This document shows positions 1 to 8,766 of a stretch of DNA of 64,000 nt, piece by piece. The notes below the pieces were generated by a model. That model saw only the letters and a list, made by a program, of their open reading frames with translations, was not told where the DNA came from and made no database searches. The first letter of the stretch is position 1. The number at the start of each line of letters is the position of its first letter. Both the position numbers and the translations under genes were made by a program. This DNA comes from Streptomyces avidinii (GTDB lineage Bacteria; Actinomycetota; Actinomycetes; Streptomycetales; Streptomycetaceae), in NCBI RefSeq assembly GCF_014650695.1, contig NZ_BMVL01000001.1, forward strand, positions 611,075 to 675,074, given 5' to 3'.

Positions 1-44
1 GGCGCACCGGGCCACCCGTCTTTGTGCGGCAGAGCCGGCAGGAC

Positions 45-1427
45 CTAGCAGCCGAGCAGGCGGCTGCCGAGGTAGGCCTGGATCTGGTCCAGGGAGACGC
101 GCTCCTGCTTCATGGTGTCGCGCTCGCGCACGGTCACCGCGTTGTCGTCCAGGGTGTCGAAGTCGACGGTGACGCAGAACGGCGTACCGATCTCGTCCTG
201 GCGGCGGTAGCGGCGGCCGATGGCGCCCGCGTCGTCGAACTCGATGTTCCAGTTCTTGCGCAGGTCGGCGGCGAGGCCCTTGGCCTTCGGCGACAGCTGC
301 GCGTTGCGGGACAGCGGCAGGACGGCGACCTTGATCGGGGCCAGGCGCGGGTCGAAGCGCATCACGGTGCGCTTCTCCATGACGCCCTTGGCGTTCGGGG
401 CCTCGTCCTCGTTGTACGCGTCGAGCATGAAGGCGAGCATGGCGCGGTTGACACCGGCCGCCGGCTCGATGACGTACGGGGTGTAGCGCTCACCCGACTC
501 CTGGTCGAGGTAGCTGAGGTTCTGACCGGAGGCGGCGGAGTGGGCCTTGAGGTCGAAGTCGGTGCGGTTGGCCACACCCTCGAGCTCGGAGAACTCGCTG
601 CCACCGAAGTTGAAGCGGTACTCGATGTCGGCGGTGCGCTTCGAGTAGTGGGACAGCTTCTCCTTCGGGTGGTCGTACCAGCGGATGTTCTCCTCGCGGA
701 TGCCGAGGTCGCGGTACCAGTTCCACCGCTCCTGCATCCAGTACTCCTGCCACTGCTCGTCCTCGCCCGGCTTGACGAAGAACTCCATCTCCATCTGCTC
801 GAACTCGCGGGTGCGGAAGATGAAGTTGCCCGGAGTGATCTCGTTCCGGAAGGACTTGCCGACCTGCGCGATGCCGAAGGGGGGCTTCTTGCGCGAAGTG
901 GTCTGCACGTGGGCGAAGTTGGTGAAGATGCCCTGGGCGGTCTCGGGGCGCAGGTACGCCTTCGAGCCGGTGTCCTGGGTCGGGCCGAGGTGGGTCTCCA
1001 GCATGCCGGAGAACTGCTTGGGCTCGGTGAACTGGCCCTTCACACCGCAGTTGGGGCAGTTGATGTCGGCAAGACCGTTGGCGGCCGCACGGCCGTGCTT
1101 GGCCTCGTACGCCTCTTCAAGGTGGTCGGCGCGGTGGCGCTTGTGACAGGAGGTGCACTCGGTGAGCGGGTCCGAGAAGGTGGCGACGTGGCCGGAGGCC
1201 ACCCACACCTCGGGGGCCAGGATCACGGACGAGTCGAGGCCGACGACATCCTCACGCCCGGTGACCATCGCCTTCCACCACTGGCGCTTGATGTTCTCCT
1301 TGAGCTCGACGCCGAGCGGGCCGTAGTCCCAGGCGGCCCTGGAGCCGCCGTAGATGTCACTGCACGGGAAAACGAAGCCACGGCGCTTGCTCAGGCTGAC
1401 GATGGTTTCGATCTTGTCGGCGGCCAC
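45..1427 (-). CDS. glyS: glycyl-tRNA synthetase (alpha2 type)
   Basis: Class II aminoacyl-tRNA synthetase that charges tRNA-Gly in the cytoplasm. At 460 aa it has the length of the homodimeric type. Two CxxC pairs (C91-C94 and C124-C127) form the zinc-binding insertion seen in actinobacterial enzymes. The class II motif 2 region with [10 protein letters not shown] lies near residue 195, a motif 3-like [10 protein letters not shown] segment lies in the second half, and the anticodon-binding domain is C-terminal. The start is GTG at 1427 with a weak purine-rich GAAGAGAG upstream. It diverges from the zinc-uptake genes. Identification is secure. Confidence 0.97.
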   Translation of the reverse strand: MAADKIETIVSLSKRRGFVFPCSDIYGGSRAAWDYGPLGVELKENIKRQWWKAMVTGREDVVGLDSSVILAPEVWVASGHVATFSDPLTECTSCHKRHRADHLEEAYEAKHGRAAANGLADINCPNCGVKGQFTEPKQFSGMLETHLGPTQDTGSKAYLRPETAQGIFTNFAHVQTTSRKKPPFGIAQVGKSFRNEITPGNFIFRTREFEQMEMEFFVKPGEDEQWQEYWMQERWNWYRDLGIREENIRWYDHPKEKLSHYSKRTADIEYRFNFGGSEFSELEGVANRTDFDLKAHSAASGQNLSYLDQESGERYTPYVIEPAAGVNRAMLAFMLDAYNEDEAPNAKGVMEKRTVMRFDPRLAPIKVAVLPLSRNAQLSPKAKGLAADLRKNWNIEFDDAGAIGRRYRRQDEIGTPFCVTVDFDTLDDNAVTVRERDTMKQERVSLDQIQAYLGSRLLGC

Positions 1428-1466
1428 GGTGCTCTCTTCATTACGAGGACGAACGGCGAAGTCTTT

Positions 1467-1497
1467 AGATTACCGGCGCCCGCACCCCCCCTTTCAA
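1467..1497 (-). promoter_or_regulatory. candidate glyS promoter
   Basis: On the minus strand, TTGAAA (1497-1492) and TAATCT (1472-1467) are separated by 19 bases, and the TAATCT lies about 40 bases upstream of the glyS start. The -10 fits the TAnnnT pattern of Streptomyces vegetative promoters. The spacer is one or two bases longer than ideal, so this is a prediction only. Confidence 0.4.
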
Positions 1498-1546
1498 ATC
1501 GGTTCCCCTTCCACGGCCGCCCGCCCAGGCCTCCCACCTGGGTTTT

Positions 1547-1561
1547 TGACAATCGTTTCCA
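1547..1561 (+). promoter_or_regulatory. Zur-box-like operator 1 of znuA
   Basis: TGACAATCGTTTCCA is a near-palindrome that matches the TGAAAATCATTTTCA type of Zur site at 12 of 15 positions (consensus recalled from the actinobacterial Zur literature). It lies immediately upstream of a zinc-binding lipoprotein gene, and a Fur-family regulator is encoded at the end of the same gene group. Direct zinc-dependent repression by that regulator is the inference. Confidence 0.7.
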
Positions 1562-1568
1562 TCTTTGA

Positions 1569-1583
1569 TGAAAATGGATGTCA
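1569..1583 (+). promoter_or_regulatory. Zur-box-like operator 2 overlapping the znuA start
   Basis: TGAAAATGGATGTCA begins 22 bases after the first site starts, about two helical turns. It retains the conserved TGAAAAT half and the terminal TCA. It ends at the first base of the preferred znuA ATG (1583), so a bound repressor would cover the transcription start and the initiation codon. Two sites in phase suggest cooperative binding of two Zur dimers. Confidence 0.6.
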
Positions 1584-2560
1584 TGAACGTACGACGCCTC
1601 ATACCCACCGCCGCCCTCGCCGGAGCCGTCGCCCTCGGCGCCACGGCCCTGACCGCCTGCTCCGGAGCCGCCGGAGCCGCCGGCAGCAAGGACGGCAAGG
1701 TCGGCGTGACGGCGTCGTTCTACCCCATGGCATTCCTCGCCGAGCAGATCGGCAAGGACCACGTGAAGGTCGACAGCCTGACCAAGCCCGGCGTCGAACC
1801 GCACGACCTGGAGATCACCCCCAAGCAGACCGCGCAGCTCGGCGAGGCCGACGTCGTCATCTACCTCAAGAGCCTGCAGCCCGCCGTCGACAAGGCCGTC
1901 GCCCAGTCCGGCGTGAAGAACGTCGTCGACGCCGCCACCCTGACCGAGCTGGAGGTCCACGGCTCCTCCGGCCACGACCACGGCGCCGAGGAGGGCCACG
2001 CCGAGGGCGAGGGCCACGACCACAGCCACGGCGAGGCCGGCCAGGACCCGCACGTCTGGCTCGACCCCGCCAAGTACGCGGAGATCGCCAAGGGCGTCGG
2101 CGCGGCCCTGGCGAAGGCCGACCCCGACCACGCGGCGGACTACCGCAAGAACACCGACGAGCTGGTCGGCAAACTGACCGCGCTGGACACGGAGTTCAAG
2201 GACGGCCTGCAGAACACGGCGTCGAAGACCTTCATCACCACCCACTCCGCCTTCGGCTACCTCGCCGAGCGCTACGGCCTCGACCAGGAGGCCATCTCCG
2301 GCGTCGACCCCGAGTCCGAGCCGAGCCCGGCCCGGATGAAGGAACTCCAGGGCCTCGCGAAGCAGGAGAATGTCTCCACCGTGTTCTTCGAGACCCTGGC
2401 CAGCGACAAGACGGCCCGGACCCTGGCGGCGGACACCGGTCTGAAGACCGACGTCCTGGACCCGCTCGAAGGAATCACCGACAAGTCCCAGGGCGCTGAC
2501 TACTTCGAGGTCATGCGGTCCAACCTGAAGAACCTCCAGAAGGCGCTCGGAGCCAAGTAG
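1583..2560 (+). CDS. znuA: zinc ABC transporter substrate-binding lipoprotein
   Basis: Captures zinc outside the membrane and delivers it to the ZnuBC permease. Starting at ATG 1583 gives 325 aa with a signal peptide and a lipobox ending at Cys26 (LTAC). Cluster A-I features are visible: the metal-ligand His in EPHD (about 74), a His/Asp/Glu-rich mobile loop (about 126-149, with HDH and GHDHSH) and DPHVWLDP (about 155-162). Such a His-rich loop is typical of zinc rather than manganese binders. Alternative in-frame starts exist at 1565 (TTG), 1568 and 1574. I chose 1583 because the others place extra acidic residues before the signal peptide. There is no clear Shine-Dalgarno, so the message may be leaderless. 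It is first in a znuA-znuC-znuB-zur group. Confidence 0.93.
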   Translation: MNVRRLIPTAALAGAVALGATALTACSGAAGAAGSKDGKVGVTASFYPMAFLAEQIGKDHVKVDSLTKPGVEPHDLEITPKQTAQLGEADVVIYLKSLQPAVDKAVAQSGVKNVVDAATLTELEVHGSSGHDHGAEEGHAEGEGHDHSHGEAGQDPHVWLDPAKYAEIAKGVGAALAKADPDHAADYRKNTDELVGKLTALDTEFKDGLQNTASKTFITTHSAFGYLAERYGLDQEAISGVDPESEPSPARMKELQGLAKQENVSTVFFETLASDKTARTLAADTGLKTDVLDPLEGITDKSQGADYFEVMRSNLKNLQKALGAK

Positions 2561-2587
2561 ATGACAGCAGCAACGGAGGCGCGAACC

Positions 2588-3379
2588 ATGCAGTCGACGC
2601 CGGCACAGGCAGCGGACCAGCCCGTCATATCCCTGCGCGGGGCCACGGCCTCGCTCGGCTCGCGCCCCGTGCTGCGCGGGGTCGACCTCAGCGTCCACCG
2701 CGGTGAGGTCGTCGCCCTGCTCGGTGCCAACGGCTCCGGCAAGTCCACGGCCGTGCGTGCCGTGGTCGGCCAGGTCCCGCTGACCGATGGCGAGCTGTCC
2801 CTCTTCGGCACCGACTTCAAGCGCTTCCGCTCGTGGTCGCGCATCGGATACGTCCCGCAGCGCACCACGGCGGCCAGCGGGGTCCCCGCCACCGTCCGCG
2901 AGGTCGTCTCCGCCGGCCGACTCGCCCGCTCCCGCTTCGGGATCCTGCGCAAGGCCGACAAGGCGGCGGTCGAGCGCGCGCTGGCCCTGCTCGGCATGGA
3001 GGAGTACGCCTCCTCCTCGGTCAACGCCCTCTCCGGCGGCCAGCACCAGCGGGTGCTCATCGCCCGGGCGCTCGCCGTCGAACCCGAACTGCTGATCATG
3101 GACGAGCCGATGGCGGGCGTGGACCTCGCCAACCAGGAGGTCCTGGCGAACGCCCTGCGCGAGCAGAAGGCCCTCGGCACCACCCTGCTCCTCGTCCTGC
3201 ACGAGCTGGGCCCGCTGGAGCCCCTGATCGACCGGGCCGTCGTCCTGCGCGACGGCTGCGTGGTCCACGACGGGCCGCCCCCGGAGGCCGTGGGGCAGCA
3301 CGCGCTGCCCGGCCACGACCACGTACACCCCCACGCGGCGCACGACGCCGAGCCCCTGCGGACGGGACTGCTGAGCTGA
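2588..3379 (+). CDS. znuC: zinc ABC transporter ATP-binding protein
   Basis: ATPase that powers zinc import with ZnuB. Visible motifs are Walker A GANGSGKST (46-54), the Q-loop VPQ (89-91), the signature LSGGQ (148-152) and Walker B LLIMDEP (168-174). The C-terminus carries a His-rich tail (HDHVHPHAAHD), unusual for an ATPase subunit and possibly metal-sensing. An in-frame ATG at 2561 exists, but GGAGG at 2575-2579 sits 8 bases before ATG 2588, so 2588 is preferred (263 aa). It overlaps znuB by one base (TGATG). Confidence 0.93.
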   Translation: MQSTPAQAADQPVISLRGATASLGSRPVLRGVDLSVHRGEVVALLGANGSGKSTAVRAVVGQVPLTDGELSLFGTDFKRFRSWSRIGYVPQRTTAASGVPATVREVVSAGRLARSRFGILRKADKAAVERALALLGMEEYASSSVNALSGGQHQRVLIARALAVEPELLIMDEPMAGVDLANQEVLANALREQKALGTTLLLVLHELGPLEPLIDRAVVLRDGCVVHDGPPPEAVGQHALPGHDHVHPHAAHDAEPLRTGLLS

Positions 3380-4245
3380 TGGACCTCCTCGAATACGCCT
3401 TCATGCAGCGGGCCCTGATCGCGGCGGCCATCGTCGGCCTCACGGCGCCCGCGATCGGCACGTACCTCGTCCAGCGCCGCCAGGCGGTCATGGGCGACGG
3501 CATCGGCCACGTGGCCACCACGGGTGTCGGCCTCGGCTTCCTGCTCAACACCAGCCCCGTGTGGATGGCCTCCCTCGTGGCCGTCATCGGTGCGGTGGGC
3601 ATGGAGCACATCCGCTCCCGCGGGAAGACCAGCGGCGACATCGCGCTCGCCATGCTCTTCTACGGCGGCCTGGCCGGCGGCGTCATGATCATCAACATGG
3701 CCGGCGGTTCCACCGCCACCCTGAGCAGCTACCTCTTCGGTGGCATCACCACCGTCGCGCCGGAGGACGTCTGGGCCGCGGTGATCCTCGCGGTCTTCGT
3801 GCTCGCCGTCACCGTCGGACTGCGCCGCCAGCTGTTCGCCATCAGCCAGGACGAGGAGTTCGCCCGGGTCACCGGCATGCCGGTGCGCGCACTGAACCTC
3901 CTGATGGCCGTCACGGCCGCCCTCACCGTCACAGTGGCGATGCGGATCGTGGGCCTGCTGCTGGTCAGCGCCATGATGGTGATCCCCGTCGCGGCCGCCC
4001 AGCGGGTCACCCGCGGCTTCGCCGCGACGCTGTCGCTGGCCATGCTGATCGGCGTGCTGGTCTCCCTCAGCGGCGTGACCGCCACGTACTACCTCGACGC
4101 GCCCTCCGGCGCGGCGATCGTGCTCCTCGCCATCGCCGTCTTCGTCGTGATGACGGCCGTGTCGGCGCCTCTGGCCAGGCGCCGGGCGAAGGCGGCCCGC
4201 GCCGCCACCGAAGAGGTCTGCCCGAGGGACGATGTGAAGGTCTAG
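3379..4245 (+). CDS. znuB: zinc ABC transporter permease
   Basis: Integral membrane subunit of the ABC-3 family (288 aa) with about eight hydrophobic helices and typical small-residue motifs such as GGLAGGVMIIN. It forms the zinc channel with ZnuC. The ATG at 3379 overlaps the znuC stop codon (TGATG), indicating translational coupling. The charged C-terminus (RRRAKAARAATEEV) is cytoplasmic. Separate in-frame upstream codons belong to another frame of znuC and are not coding. Manganese transport is the alternative, but the neighbouring Zur and His-rich ZnuA favour zinc. Confidence 0.93.
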   Translation: MDLLEYAFMQRALIAAAIVGLTAPAIGTYLVQRRQAVMGDGIGHVATTGVGLGFLLNTSPVWMASLVAVIGAVGMEHIRSRGKTSGDIALAMLFYGGLAGGVMIINMAGGSTATLSSYLFGGITTVAPEDVWAAVILAVFVLAVTVGLRRQLFAISQDEEFARVTGMPVRALNLLMAVTAALTVTVAMRIVGLLLVSAMMVIPVAAAQRVTRGFAATLSLAMLIGVLVSLSGVTATYYLDAPSGAAIVLLAIAVFVVMTAVSAPLARRRAKAARAATEEVCPRDDVKV

Positions 4246-4296
4246 AAATGTCGGCCGCCTGGCACAATGGGCCGAGGCCGATACGAGGAGGAACCG

Positions 4297-4725
4297 GTGG
4301 CGACTGCGCCTGGCGAGATGAATACCGCGCCAGTACGAGGACGATCCACCCGGCAGCGGGCCGCGGTCGCGGCGGCGCTGGACGAGGTGGACGAGTTCCG
4401 CAGCGCCCAGGAACTCCACGACATGCTCAAGCACCGTGGCGACTCCGTGGGCCTGACCACCGTCTACCGCACCCTCCAGTCGCTCGCGGACGCCGGTGAG
4501 GTCGACGTCCTGCGCACCAGCGACGGCGAGTCCGTCTACCGCCGCTGCTCCACCGGCGATCACCACCACCACCTGGTGTGCCGCAAGTGCGGCAAGGCGG
4601 TGGAGGTGGAGGGTCCGGCCGTGGAGAAGTGGGCGGAGTCCATCGCGGCCGAGCACGGCTACGTGAACGTGGCGCACACGGTGGAGATCTTCGGCACCTG
4701 CGCCGACTGCGCCGCCGCGGGCTGA
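4297..4725 (+). CDS. zur: zinc uptake regulator, Fur family
   Basis: Zinc-dependent repressor of 142 aa. It has an N-terminal winged helix (about 17-75, containing TTVYRTLQSL) and a C-terminal dimerisation domain. The HHHH run (89-92), CRKC (95-98) and CADC (135-138) provide the structural and regulatory zinc sites. The GTG start at 4297 is chosen because AGGAGG (4286-4291) is 5 bases away; an in-frame ATG at 4267 has no such site. It follows znuB by 51 bases and probably controls the two operators upstream of znuA. Actinobacterial Zur is the closest match, rather than FurA or Nur. Confidence 0.93.
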   Translation: MATAPGEMNTAPVRGRSTRQRAAVAAALDEVDEFRSAQELHDMLKHRGDSVGLTTVYRTLQSLADAGEVDVLRTSDGESVYRRCSTGDHHHHLVCRKCGKAVEVEGPAVEKWAESIAAEHGYVNVAHTVEIFGTCADCAAAG

Positions 4726-4765
4726 CCGGAACGGCCGGCCCGGGGCAGGCCCGGCTCGGTCGCTG

Positions 4766-4928
4766 GGCCGTCTCTTTCGGATCTTGTCGGCCGAGCCCGC
4801 GGCGTCCGGTGCCGTGGATCGCACGGCGGAGGGTCGTCCTCGTACTGGACGTACTGGGGCGGGCCCGACAACGCAGCGAGGTGCGGTGCCGGGCGCCGCG
4901 GGCCCGGCAAGATCCGGAAGAGACGGCC
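4766..4928. repeat. 163-bp inverted-repeat element (MITE/REP-like)
   Basis: The two ends are near-perfect inverted copies: GGCCGTCTCTTTCGGATCTTG at the left, and its complement with few mismatches at 4903-4928. The complementarity continues inward for about 50 bases through GCCCGCGGCG. The element has no coding capacity and can fold into one long stem with a branched tip. It fills the space between the convergent genes zur and the YcxB-like gene, ending at the first base of the latter's stop codon (4928-4930). I recall similar sequences scattered through Streptomyces genomes. It may also act as a bidirectional terminator. Confidence 0.75.
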
Positions 4929-5476
4929 TAGAGCCTGCGCAGGTGCGTGTCCAGGAGGGCCCGCAACCCGTCGACGTCGGCCGGTTCCCGGATCCCCCGC
5001 TTGGGCAGGACCGTCATGGCCAGCGCCTGCTTGTCCTCGCTCAGCATGACGAACGCCTCGGCCGTCTCCACGTACCTCGGCTGCGCGGCCCAGCCGATGC
5101 GCACCTCGCAGGACGCCGACGTCAGCAGGGCTCCCGAGCCGTCGATGACGGCCCGGGTCTCCCCCGACTTCTCCAGCAGGCCGCGGAAGGCCCGTGCCTG
5201 GAGCCGCGGACCGAAGAGGGTGGTCACCCACAACAGCACGCCGGCGGCCACCAGGCCCAGCGGCGCCCCGGTGACGGTCCCGTCGGTGACCGTCACCAGC
5301 AGGCCGACGCCGATTCCGAAGCTCCCGGCGGCGGGAAACGCCCATCGCCTGCGCCGCCCCGCGGCCGTGTGTACGTTCCTGGCGCGGAGGGCGTGCGCCA
5401 TGTCCGCCGTGGTGGTCCGGTAGACGAGCTCGATCGTCCGCTCGTCCCGCCGAACCGCCTGGTCATTCGTGTTCAT
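4928..5476 (-). CDS. YcxB-like membrane protein
   Basis: Protein of 182 aa with a short cytoplasmic N-terminus, two adjacent hydrophobic helices (about 50-63 and 70-90) and a C-terminal soluble part (about 105-182) containing SCEVRIGWAAQPRYVET and VMLSEDKQALAMTVLPKR. This layout fits the YcxB-like (PF14317-type) family, whose function is unknown. The C-terminal PKR...L segment resembles the family's conserved end. It is convergent with zur and separated from it by the inverted-repeat element. The ATG start is at 5476 and the next genes (uppS, recO) share its strand. Confidence 0.7.
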   Translation of the reverse strand: MNTNDQAVRRDERTIELVYRTTTADMAHALRARNVHTAAGRRRRWAFPAAGSFGIGVGLLVTVTDGTVTGAPLGLVAAGVLLWVTTLFGPRLQARAFRGLLEKSGETRAVIDGSGALLTSASCEVRIGWAAQPRYVETAEAFVMLSEDKQALAMTVLPKRGIREPADVDGLRALLDTHLRRL

Positions 5477-5525
5477 GACAACGAACCCTACCGACGGGTC
5501 GGAGTCCGGCGATCACACGCCCCGG

Positions 5526-6350
5526 TCAGGCGGAGGTGCCCGGCTCCGGCTGGTTCGGGACGGCGCCGCCGAAGCGGCGGTCGCGCTGCGCGTACTCCAG
5601 GCAGGCCGCCCACAGGTTGCGGCGGTCGAAGTCCGGCCACAGGACGTCCTGGAAGACCATCTCGGCGTAGGCGCTCTGCCAGAGCAGGTAGTTGGACGTG
5701 CGCTGCTCGCCGCTGGGGCGCAGGAAGAGGTCCACGTCCGGCATGTCCGGGTAGTACATGTACTTGGCGAAGGTCTTCTCGTTCACCTTCGACGGGTCCA
5801 GCCGGCCCGCCGCGACATCGCGGGCGATGGCCTGCGCCGCGTCCGCGATCTCCGCGCGGCCGCCGTAGTTGACGCAGAAGTACAGGGTCATGGCGTCGTT
5901 GTCGACGGTCTGCTCCTGGGCGACCTGGAGCTCCTGGACGACCGACTTCCACATCTTCGGCATGCGGCCGACCCAGCGGATGCGGATGCCCAGCTCGTTC
6001 ATCTCGTCGCGGCGGCGCCGGATGACGTCGCGGTTGAAGTTCATCAGGAAGCGGACCTCGTCGGGCGAGCGCTTCCAGTTCTCCGTCGAGAAGGCGTACA
6101 GGGAGAGGTTCTTGACGCCCATCTCCAGGCAGCCCTTGAGCACGTCGAGCACGACGCCCTCGCCGACCTTGTGGCCCTCGGTGCGCGGCAGACCGCGATC
6201 CTTGGCCCAGCGGCCGTTGCCGTCCATGACGACCGCGACGTGGTTCGGGACCAGCTCACCGGGGATCTTCGGCGGGACCGCGCCGGAGGGGTGCGGCTCG
6301 GGAACCTTGTACTCGCGGCGAGAGCGCCCCAGAATCCCGCGTCGTGCCAT
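5526..6350 (-). CDS. uppS: isoprenyl transferase (undecaprenyl diphosphate synthase)
   Basis: cis-Prenyltransferase that makes the C55 (or decaprenyl) diphosphate carrier for cell-wall synthesis. It carries the catalytic signature [10 protein letters not shown] with Asp43, the substrate site [12 protein letters not shown], and the C-terminal [23 protein letters not shown] motif region. Length is 274 aa. ATG 6350 is preceded by AGGAG at 8 bases. It lies 11 bases downstream of recO on the same strand, so the two are probably co-transcribed. Assignment to UppS rather than a short-chain Z-FPP synthase rests on conserved Streptomyces synteny. Confidence 0.94.
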   Translation of the reverse strand: MARRGILGRSRREYKVPEPHPSGAVPPKIPGELVPNHVAVVMDGNGRWAKDRGLPRTEGHKVGEGVVLDVLKGCLEMGVKNLSLYAFSTENWKRSPDEVRFLMNFNRDVIRRRRDEMNELGIRIRWVGRMPKMWKSVVQELQVAQEQTVDNDAMTLYFCVNYGGRAEIADAAQAIARDVAAGRLDPSKVNEKTFAKYMYYPDMPDVDLFLRPSGEQRTSNYLLWQSAYAEMVFQDVLWPDFDRRNLWAACLEYAQRDRRFGGAVPNQPEPGTSA

Positions 6351-6361
6351 GTGTCCAGCTC

Positions 6362-7108
6362 CTATTTCTCGACGTATCGCAGGGAGCGTAGCCCGCGCTC
6401 CAGATGCCAGTGCAAATAGGCGGAGACCAGCCCGCTGCCCTCCCGCACGTGACGCGCCTCGCACGCGTCGGCATGCCCCCAGTCGCCCGTCAGCAGGGCG
6501 CTGAGCAGGGCGATGGCCTCCGACGAGGGTACGACGCTGCCGGGCACCCGGCAGTCCCCGCATATCACCCCGCCCGCGGCGACGGAGAAGTGCCGGTTGG
6601 GGCCGTGGATGCCGCACTTCGCGCAGTCCTCGAAGCTGGGCGCGTAGCCGTTGACGGCGAGGGAGCGCAGCAGGAAGGCGTCGAGGATCAGGTGGGGCTC
6701 GTGCTCGCCGCGCGAGAGGGTGCGCAGGGCTCCGACGAGCAGCAGGTACTGCTGCACGGCGGGCTCGCCCTCGTTCTCGGTGAACCGCTCGGCGGTCTCC
6801 AGCATCGCGGTGCCGGCGGTGTAGCGGGCGTAGTCCGTGACGATGCCGTTGCCGTACGGGGCGATGATCTCGGTCTGGGTGCAGAGCGGGAGGCTGCGGC
6901 CGATCAGTTCGCTGCCGCGGGCGAAGAACTGCACGTCGGCGTGGGAGAAAGGTTCCAGCCGGGCGCCGAATTTGGATTTGGTGCGCCGGACGCCCCGGGC
7001 GACGGCCCGCACCCGGCCGTGTCCGCGGGTCAGCAGCGTGATGATGCGGTCCGCCTCACCCAGTTTCTGGGTGCGCAGCACGATGCCGTCGTCGCGGAAC
7101 AGACTCAT
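6362..7108 (-). CDS. recO: DNA repair protein RecO
   Basis: RecFOR-pathway protein that loads RecA onto SSB-coated DNA. The 248-aa protein has the N-terminal OB fold ([21 protein letters not shown]...) and a C-terminal zinc module with CAKCG and CGDCR, plus the conserved C-terminal helix. The ATG start at 7108 is chosen because upstream in-frame residues are Pro/Arg-rich and not family-like. It is first of the recO-uppS pair. Confidence 0.95.
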   Translation of the reverse strand: MSLFRDDGIVLRTQKLGEADRIITLLTRGHGRVRAVARGVRRTKSKFGARLEPFSHADVQFFARGSELIGRSLPLCTQTEIIAPYGNGIVTDYARYTAGTAMLETAERFTENEGEPAVQQYLLLVGALRTLSRGEHEPHLILDAFLLRSLAVNGYAPSFEDCAKCGIHGPNRHFSVAAGGVICGDCRVPGSVVPSSEAIALLSALLTGDWGHADACEARHVREGSGLVSAYLHWHLERGLRSLRYVEK

Positions 7109-7210
7109 GCGCCCATTGTCCCGTACGCCGCCGACAGCGGGACGCGACGGGCAACGGGCGCGGTGCCCGTCCGGCGGGGGCGATCGGTGTCGGGTGGCGG
7201 GCACAGCGAT

Positions 7211-7246
7211 GGCCCCTCGTCCGGACCCGGGTCCGGACGAGGGGCC
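7211..7246. terminator. perfect 36-bp palindromic terminator
   Basis: An uninterrupted palindrome with an 18-base arm (GGCCCCTCGTCCGGACCC) and its exact complement. It lies 18 bases beyond the stop codon of the minus-strand permease gene and upstream of recO, so it should end permease transcription. It lacks a U-tract, as is common in Streptomyces. Confidence 0.8.
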
Positions 7247-7263
7247 AGCACCCCTTGGGAGGG

Positions 7264-8766
7264 TCAGGAGGCCGGTGTCCGGGCTGCTTCACCCTCACCC
7301 GACGGTTTCGGTACGGCTGCTGCGGAGTCCGCGTCGTCCGCGGTGTCCGCGGTGTCCGCGGCCGCCGCCACCTGGGCGGGCAGTTCGACCTTGGGTACGT
7401 CGTGGGCCCCGTCCTCGGCCAGACCGTTGAAGATCAGGTTCAGGACGATGGCGGACGTGGCGCCCAGTGTCACACCGCTGTTGAGCAGCGAGGACAGGTC
7501 CGGGTCCATGTGCTTGGTGAAGAACACCGGGACGGTCGCGGGGAGCAGGGCGAAGGCGAGGGAGACGCCGACGATCAGCGCGTTCTTCTCCTCCTTCAGG
7601 TCCACCTTGGCCAGGGTCTGGATACCGGCCAGGGCGACCATGGCGAACATGACGGTCGCGGCGCCGCCGAGGACCCCGTGCGGGACGGCGGCGACGATCG
7701 CGGCGGCCTTGGGCAGCAGACCAAGAATGATCATGAAGACACCTGCGGCCACGACCACGAACCGGCTCTTCACCTTCGTCATCCGCACCAGGCCCACGTT
7801 CTCGGCGAAGGCCACGTACGGGAAGGAGTTGAGGACACCGCCGAGGGCGGTCGCGGCGCCGTCGGCGCGCAGGGCGCGGGCCACGGTCTCGCTGTCGACC
7901 TCCTTGCCGACGATGTCGCCGACGGCGTAGGTGTCACCGGTCGTCTCGACCATGGTGATCAGCATGACGATGAGCATCAGGACGATCGGGAACCACTCGA
8001 ACTTCGGGGCACCGAAGTGGAAGGGGGTGGTGATGCCGATCCACTCGGAGTTGCCCACGTCGCCGAACTTCGCGTCCCCGAGGAGGAAGGCGACGGTGGT
8101 GCCGACGACCAGGCCGAGCAGGATCGAGATGCTGGAGAGGAACGGCTTGCCGATCTTCATCAGGATGAGGATGAAGAGCATCGTGCCGCCGGCGTAGGCG
8201 AAGTTCTTCGGGTCTCCGAAGTCGGGGCTGCCGAGGCCGCCTGCCGCGTCGTTGAGACCGACCGGGATCAGGACGATGCCCAGCACGGTGATCACCGTGC
8301 CGGTGACGACCGGTGGGAACAGCCGCATGACGGTCCGGAACGCCTTGGCCGGCAGCCAGGCGAAGGCGAAGGTGGCGATGCCTGCGGTGATCACCGCGCC
8401 GTAGATGACCAGGAGGGCGGCGGTGCCGCCGCCGGCGCCGAGGCCGATGGCGATCATCGGGGAGACCGCGGTGAAGGTCACGCCCTGGATCAGCGGCAGC
8501 CGGGCACCGATCCGGCCTATGCCCAGGGCCTGGATGATCGAGGCGATACCGCAGGTGAAGAGGTCCGCGTTGATCAGGTAGACCAGCTGTTCAGGGCTCA
8601 GCTTCAGCGCATTGCCGACGATGATCGGAACGATCACCGCACCGGCGTAGAAGGCGAGTACGTGCTGGAAGCCGTACAGCGCGAGCTTGGGGACGGGGAG
8701 CACCTCGTCGACCGGGTGGGTGCTCTGCTCTCCGTCGGTGGAAAGCCGGGCGGCGACACGTGCCAT
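7264..8766 (-). CDS. NCS2 family uracil/xanthine permease
   Basis: Nucleobase:cation symporter of 500 aa with about 14 hydrophobic segments. Family signatures include YGFQHVLAFYAGAVIVPIIVG near the N-terminus, the QGVTF region, and the later VETTGDTYAVGDIVGKEVDS motif (family xQxxxGxT area). Substrate (xanthine, uric acid or uracil) cannot be decided from sequence alone; the first half resembles xanthine/urate members. I prefer ATG 8766, which follows AAGGCTGAG, over TTG 8784, which has no ribosome-binding site. It is a single-gene unit ended by the palindrome at 7211-7246. An acidic Ala/Asp-rich C-terminus is poorly conserved. Confidence 0.9.
   Translation of the reverse strand: MARVAARLSTDGEQSTHPVDEVLPVPKLALYGFQHVLAFYAGAVIVPIIVGNALKLSPEQLVYLINADLFTCGIASIIQALGIGRIGARLPLIQGVTFTAVSPMIAIGLGAGGGTAALLVIYGAVITAGIATFAFAWLPAKAFRTVMRLFPPVVTGTVITVLGIVLIPVGLNDAAGGLGSPDFGDPKNFAYAGGTMLFILILMKIGKPFLSSISILLGLVVGTTVAFLLGDAKFGDVGNSEWIGITTPFHFGAPKFEWFPIVLMLIVMLITMVETTGDTYAVGDIVGKEVDSETVARALRADGAATALGGVLNSFPYVAFAENVGLVRMTKVKSRFVVVAAGVFMIILGLLPKAAAIVAAVPHGVLGGAATVMFAMVALAGIQTLAKVDLKEEKNALIVGVSLAFALLPATVPVFFTKHMDPDLSSLLNSGVTLGATSAIVLNLIFNGLAEDGAHDVPKVELPAQVAAAADTADTADDADSAAAVPKPSGEGEAARTPAS

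Noticed and set aside
7320..7370. Short tandem repeat of GTCCGCG units near the 3' end of the permease gene
   Set aside because: It encodes the Ala/Asp-rich tail of the permease (ADTADTADDADS) and needs no other explanation.
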